In this document: positions 58,570-64,000 of the stretch, piece after piece
Numbering within the stretch: position 1 is the stretch's first letter
Layout: every line of letters starts with the position of its first letter
Source: Trichoplusia ni
Lineage: Eukaryota; Arthropoda; Insecta; Lepidoptera; Noctuidae
DNA: 64,000 nt
Assembly (NCBI RefSeq): GCF_003590095.1
Contig: NC_039480.1
Coordinates: forward strand, 18,019,328-18,083,327
Direction: 5' to 3'
Notes under the pieces: generated by a model
Seen by the model: the letters and a program-made list of their open reading frames with translations, nothing else
Told to the model about the DNA's origin: nothing
Databases searched by the model: none
Position numbers and translations under genes: made by a program

Positions 58570-61550
58570 AAGAAGAAGTGAACGAGGTTGACTTGGAGAG
58601 GGTGGCTAATGAGATACTCGACTTAATATAAAACGCGTATACAAGAAATTACAGTTCATGCGGCCAAGTACATTATATTTATGACTTAGTTGAATGACGG
58701 AAAATCTTAACAACCGCCATTGAGAAAACGTCGCCCAACTAACAACGACATCTATTGATAACAGTTGGTACTAATGTTACAAATTCACCTTAATAAGCAG
58801 GATACTATTTAAAATTGATAATCATCATTAAACACGGACAAACAGCGCTCATTTTTTCGACGTAGGCTTAGTCATAAATTTTCTATTCTGTTTCACAGAC
58901 AGTAAACGTATTTATCTTTTTAATTTCAAGGTATAATACAGACATGATCATTTAGTATCGCTTTTCTGATTGAGTATTCGAGCGAATGCTCCTGAAAAGG
59001 CATATCTATACGGTCCCTGGCAAAGTGCAGGCTATAATTACACACCCATACCAAGAACCTTTAACGGAAACTGGGAATGGAACCACAAAGGCTAATGGGA
59101 ATTCTACTTTGAATGAGAAGCTAAATATACCAAGCTTATTACAGATGTTATATCGAATTACATTCAACGTCGAACCTTTGGAAAAGCTATAATATTATGT
59201 ATGGGCTCCGGGCGAAGTTTAAATATAACTGACAGTATATGAGCATAATGCATTAAATTACTGGCGGGAGAGGGGCACTGTAGTTTCAATACCGTCTTGT
59301 AAAGGACGAAGTTTCATATATTGTGGGGAAATGGGTCCTACCACCACATCGTAATGTTAGACTGCTGCCGGTGTGGAAGCGAGATGGCACACCACATGAT
59401 GTAGAGCGGCATCTCTTTTTGACAAGTGAAACAGTTTTACTTTAAGATCTGCGGGTAGGTTTCCAGTTCCTCTTTTGTTTCGTGGTCAACTAAATTAATG
59501 AGGTTTGATAGTTTGGACATATTAGAGTTTCACTAGGTTCTGTGACAGGCGGGTTGTATTGGAGAATGTAACTTAGTCAATATGAACTTTTATTCAATGT
59601 AATAATTTGTGATTGTTGTTTGTGATCGTGTGAGTTATTTTGTTTTGTTGCTATTCCTAAGAGATACGCAACTTACAAAAATAAGTAATGGAAACTTATC
59701 GATAAATGGAAGAATGTTTATACAATTTTATTTTTCTTGACAATATGCGGGTCAGGCATCAAAATATATATTGGAAAATTTGTAGACAACATGTTCAAAT
59801 ATTCTATCTCGTCTCGTCTATCAAAATAGGCCTAAAATGACAGAAAAGCCTGTAACAATAATAATTCCCAATAGGAAAGTTTTCCAATATGTTCTTGAAG
59901 GCAATATCTCTAGAGCCCAAAAATTTCTTTACACAAAACAATGGGATATTGGGAAACTTTGTATTGTTGGTTGTTCTTTAATATTAATTGAACTCCCAAA
60001 ACGATACAAGGTCGAATAAAATACTTAAATAAAATTGGACAAAGAAGATTAGATTGTGGACCTTTGTTGCTGATATTTTTAACGTAAAAGCGTATATACT
60101 TACTACCTACTATTTTATTGATGAAGTGTACCATCTTGCTCGCTTGAGATTCCAAGACAGATTTTTTTTCATGAAAAAAGATGAACTCGTTAAAAATTAA
60201 TAAATATTTAACAAGTGTCACATGAGCAATTACTAAATTTCATCATCACTAAAGGTAAAGGGGCGTCACAAAAGATGATTTAGTTCGCTATCATGTTAAC
60301 CTTAATCACTACACTTCCGGCACTTACATTAATGTCGCATTTTGATGCCAGGGGTCTTCTTGAGAGACTCCATATTTCTTTCCAAGCGATGGAAATAATT
60401 TATTGGCGGTGTCTTGACAAATTGTATATCATACGTCTGATTTATAGAACCTTTTTATTTTATTTTTATATTTATTGTTTCTTTCTTGTATCGTGATCGC
60501 TTTGAGGTTTTTTGGGTGCGATTGATAAATGTGAGGTTAGGTTGGGCTTTTTTTACTTTTGAACACGTTTAACCGTTTTGGGACTTGCTTTACTTGAATA
60601 TAATCTTCAGATGCGTCTATGCTGTCACTACTGCCTACTTATGTGGAGTTTCGGATGCGAATAATGAACCATTAATTGCTGTTTTACTGACATTTAATTA
60701 TTTTCCATGTCTTACTGTGCTTCGTTCTATAGGTCATTTTGTTTTACATTGTCCCCTTCGTGAATGTCAGTTTTCATGACAAAAACTAACTTATATCAGC
60801 CGCAGCAGTCCTACCCCCGCTCACTCCACACAATCCCTATACGTATTCCATTTACTTTTTCATTTGTAATATTACCATGGAAAGTAAGTACGGTGAACAA
60901 AAGACAAATGTTTAACCAAAATTATTACGATTTGTTTTCAAAAGAGTTTGTTATACAACAGAAGCTTGAACTCGAAACAAATATTGCATGTTAGTTAAAA
61001 TTTGTCGATAAATATTTGTTTGTCCACAAAACATCGAGCGTTTATGTTCCCCGTATAGGGTATTAATTTTAACTGTATGTAGTTATTTTAAACGGTTTTT
61101 GTATAAGCTTTATTATGCAACCATAAATCATGTTTAATATATGGTTTAGTGTGTGTTTAATTTTGTTTCGTTGAAGCCCAATTACCGAATGAATGTAGTT
61201 GACCATGGAAAATTATTAAATAATTTTTTGTTAAAAATGATTTTGTAATACCTCAAAAAATAGTTAAGCTGGCTTGTAAATGTTTCATTATTCCACAATT
61301 AACTGTCAAATAATGGAAATTAACGAAAAGCCTATTGTAAATTCTCTCACGTGAAAATAATTTCTGATTCGATTTTTCATCAAAAGCTTTCTCCTTTCAG
61401 CTTCAGCATCATTTAAGCTCCATTTCATCAAAATATTTCAACATACATTATGCAAGTAAAATCCTAGCTCAATTGGAAACTAGAAAGTGAGTTGGATAGA
61501 TGTAACTTTATGAAATTTGATTTCAAATGAAGGGACTCCATAAAAAATCA
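58570..61550. other. AT-rich stretch; one family B fragment
   Basis: Several short frames (near 58986, 59837 and 59910) have no splice support or GC3 signal. A family B fragment lies at 59362-59432. No confident exon was found. Confidence 0.35.
59362..59432. repeat. Dispersed repeat family B fragment
   Basis: GTGTGGAAGCGAGATGGCAC and TGTAGAGCGGCATCTCTTTT are the two inward-facing blocks of the family. Confidence 0.4.
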
Positions 61551-61555
61551 GTTCG

Positions 61556-61620
61556 ACTTGCGACCCCGCCGCTGCGTCAGATCATGATTAAGGACTCCGG
61601 TTGAGTACGAAACCGTCGCT
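61556..61620 (+). repeat. Family A fragment
   Basis: GCGACCCCGCCGCTGCGTCA, GATCATGATTAAGGACTCCG and AGTACGAAACCGTCGC. The stem II half is kept but the GTC site region is altered. Confidence 0.5.
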
Positions 61621-62037
61621 TCCTCTCATACTAAATAAAAGCTTTTAAAAACTACTAACAATGCTTATGCTGACCGTACGCACAGTATAGTACTCAAAGC
61701 AGATGTCAACGACATTACTGAAGTGAGCTATTCTAATACATGGCTTTATGTTGGCTATTAAGGTAAATGGAGGAGGGTCTCCGGCACATGGTAACCACTC
61801 CAACATTCTTATGGGAAGCAAACACATGTCAGTAATTGAAGTTTTTGCTCCAAACCAAGCGTATCAAGTTTTGCGATAAACAAATATGAAGCTTACTTAC
61901 TTTTATTAAGACCCAATTTCATTTGAAAATGTCGAACTGTTCGATACGATATCGGGGCATAAAAGGATTGAACATAGATAGGTATTATATTTTATAGGTC
62001 TAGTACAAGGTATTGGCGTTTTTTCAACTCAAGCACA

Positions 62038-62280
62038 TCTATACTTCTATACTAATATATAAAGCTGAAGAGTTTGTTTGTTTGAATGCGGTAATCTCAG
62101 GAACTACTGGTTCAAGTCGAAAAAATATTTTTGTGTTCAATAGATCATTCATCGAGGAAGGTTTTAGGCTATAAACCATCACGCTGCAACTAAAAGGAGC
62201 GAAGATGCAATGGAAAATGTGGAAAAAACAGGGTAGACATAAATCATAACTTATATATTCTAACTACGGGCAACAGCTAG
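62038..62280 (+). mobile_element. Non-autonomous Helitron, 243 bp
   Basis: A|TCTATACTTCTATACTAA start (with the doubled TCTATACT shared with the 4228 copy) and GGGCAACAGCTAG|T end. Confidence 0.78.
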
Positions 62281-62757
62281 TACATGAATAAAATGCAAGC
62301 TCAAAAATAAATTTTCATTTTTTTGCCTCTGAACAGAAAAACTGTTCAAGGAAATCTTCAAACGCTCACATCACATAGGAATTTTTGATCCAAAAAATAA
62401 AAACGCTAACATTTCCCTGAAATATGCGAAGAAGAGAAAAGTAGAGAAAGAAAACAACGTCACTGCTAATAAAAGAAAAATGAGTGAGGATTGCAAAATG
62501 GACATATCATACGGATCATATCCTCATGTGATACCTGCAAAAAAGGGTTTACATGTCTAGCTTGCGTGCCCCAAATAGTTGGGAGTAAGACTAGCGAACT
62601 CGATAGGAAGGGTATTAGCCAGGCTTGTATCTTTGAGCAGCTTAGACTGCTCTACTGAATACACTCAACATATGCTGCAGTACAGAGTAAAACGTTGAAT
62701 GTTTTACGAGAATGATTCACAGAAGGATTTGCAAGTAATATGATCTGTTTATCACTT

Positions 62758-62839
62758 CCACCGGGATGGTAGGCGCTCTTTGGGGAGGCCTACGTTCAGC
62801 AGTGGACGGCAATAGGCTGAGATGATGATGATGATGATG
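62758..62839 (+). mobile_element. 5'-truncated LINE tail with 7-bp target duplication
   Basis: GGGAGGCCTACGTTCAGCAG, TGGACGGCAATAGGCTGAGA then GAT units. ATCACTT flanks it exactly at 62751-62757 and 62840-62846. Confidence 0.65.
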
Positions 62840-62845
62840 ATCACT

Positions 62846-64000
62846 TTAGTGGGTAAAATAACTGTAACTTGGGTTAAATTATTACTAAATACCTTTGGCA
62901 AAAATAATTTTTGAGACCTCGGTTTTTGACATTATGGATGAAATATCATCTATAATGACTAGCAAGACCACTATGGAACTACTTTTGGAAGTTAGCGGTC
63001 ACTGTAAACAATTTAACCATGGTCCGTTTAATTAATTAAATGAAACCATTTGACATACTTTTGGATCCACAACATTTGGGCACAAAGTTATAAAGTTTCT
63101 TGGAGTCGTATATATACTTACATTATAATGTGTAAGTCTGGTGAATCACCAGGGGTGGTCCATAAAATAAAAATACATCATTTTTCTGTTTGGTAAATAA
63201 ATTATCGTTTTTAAGCACTTGAAGCTAATAGCGATTGTGCGTACACAATGTCTTGTTATAGACATTTCCTTGCAAAAATACTTTCCGGTACATTTCTGTT
63301 TTTTTTCAGCTAAACCACTTAGTATACTGTTCTATACTTTGAAAAACTTTCGCTGTCTTGATTTTTGCGGCAAAATGTCTGGTTTTGAATGTTCAAACTT
63401 AAACATCAATTTAAAGTTCCTCTAATAACATTAAGGTTCAGAGTTCACAAGTTAGGAGACGATACGCCAAGGCGGTGAGTGGTTTCCCTTGCTACTTGTC
63501 AAGTAAACGAACACAATGCCATAATGTACGCAAAAAGTTTGAATACCAAATTGCCACTCTGCAGTTAAGCGTCGGCAAATTGACTGCAAAATTTCGAGAA
63601 AGGTAAATCAACTCCTTTAGCAACGAAGAAAGTAGATGTTTTGGAAAATAGCTGCAAAAAACCAATGTCAAAGGCATTATTTAAAAAAAAAAATCAAAAT
63701 AAAAGCTTTGTTTAAAGCAGCATAGGGTGCTCTTCTTTAACACAAAATGGTTTCCAGACCACCAGATAATCGATTTTCTCTCCACGATTAATTTTCTTCG
63801 AGAAAATAACTTCCTTATTTTCTTGATAATTTCTTAAAATGGAAACAGTCGAGTGCCATTTTAGGGTAACATCGTTATAATTGGTGTTTTCCTTCCTCCA
63901 AACATACTGACCTCGACTCAATTTAGAGCACGTAGCAGAAATGTGCTTTTTGAGACATTCACAAAACTTGTTGGGTTTTTGAAATATCAAACATCGCTTG
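62846..64000. other. AT-rich right edge, no confident gene
   Basis: A minus-strand open frame of 92 codons (63712-63990) starts near the window edge and looks mildly protein-like. It has no GC3 bias, no recognisable domain and no splice evidence. A plus-strand donor-like AAGGCG|GTGAGT is at 63467. Both are left uncalled. Confidence 0.25.

Noticed and set aside
59910..60221. Minus-strand frame of 103 codons
   Set aside because: AT-rich composition with Lys/Ile/Phe-rich residues typical of random sequence; it overlaps another chance frame on the plus strand.
60295..60420. Minus-strand donor ATTAAT|GTAAGTGCC with an open frame before it
   Set aside because: The frame is closed 24 codons upstream by TAA with no credible acceptor in between.
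63712..63990. Minus-strand frame of 92 codons at the right edge
   Set aside because: Its length is within what chance gives in 64 kb, with no GC3 bias and no family recognised. It might be the end of a real exon continuing past the window, but I cannot support it.
1..64000. CRISPR arrays, phage genes or bacterial defence systems
   Set aside because: No regularly spaced direct repeats, no dense coding, and clear eukaryotic repeat and splice signals throughout.

Overview
This 64-kb window is AT-rich eukaryotic chromosomal DNA, most probably from a moth or butterfly (possibly a noctuoid moth; this is inferred from repeat types, not from a diagnostic gene). There are no long open frames, no operons and no bacterial signals. 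The signs are spliced exons with GT/AG borders, tRNA-derived SINEs, short Helitrons ending CTAG, LINE tails ending in (GAT)n, and Penelope-like fragments. Most ATG-to-stop frames here are chance frames and were not annotated.

The best gene is on the minus strand. A terminal exon at 4003-4161 encodes a transmembrane helix, a basic stop-transfer motif and a short cytoplasmic tail. It is extremely GC3-rich (41 of 52 codons end in G or C). A strong minus-strand donor at 38931 lies just after an in-frame ATG, and both junctions are phase 0. Joined, they give a 55-residue single-pass membrane microprotein whose reading frame is cut after codon 3 by an intron of about 34.8 kb. A longer protein remains possible if the 38.9-kb exon is coding throughout. 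Inside that intron, on the plus strand, an initiator and a downstream promoter element sit at exactly the canonical spacing (18655-18688). They are followed by a non-coding first exon and a GTAAGT donor, suggesting a nested antisense transcript. A second CpG-rich, CCAAT-bearing promoter-like block lies at 44354-44540.

A second minus-strand exon candidate (58266-58469, 67 codons) has a splice acceptor that was duplicated by a short A-tailed retroinsertion.

The rest is a dense record of mobile DNA. It includes seven or more short Helitrons, a 271-bp hAT-like element with a perfect 8-bp target duplication, two 5'-truncated Penelope-like elements with 12-bp and 9-bp target duplications, and three LINE tails of about 100 bp or less with 7-9-bp target duplications. 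There are three kinds of tRNA-like SINE and several dispersed families, one of which (family A) folds like a hammerhead ribozyme with a very short stem III. Several perfect short hairpins are also present. Stretches not listed are AT-rich and show nothing I could support.
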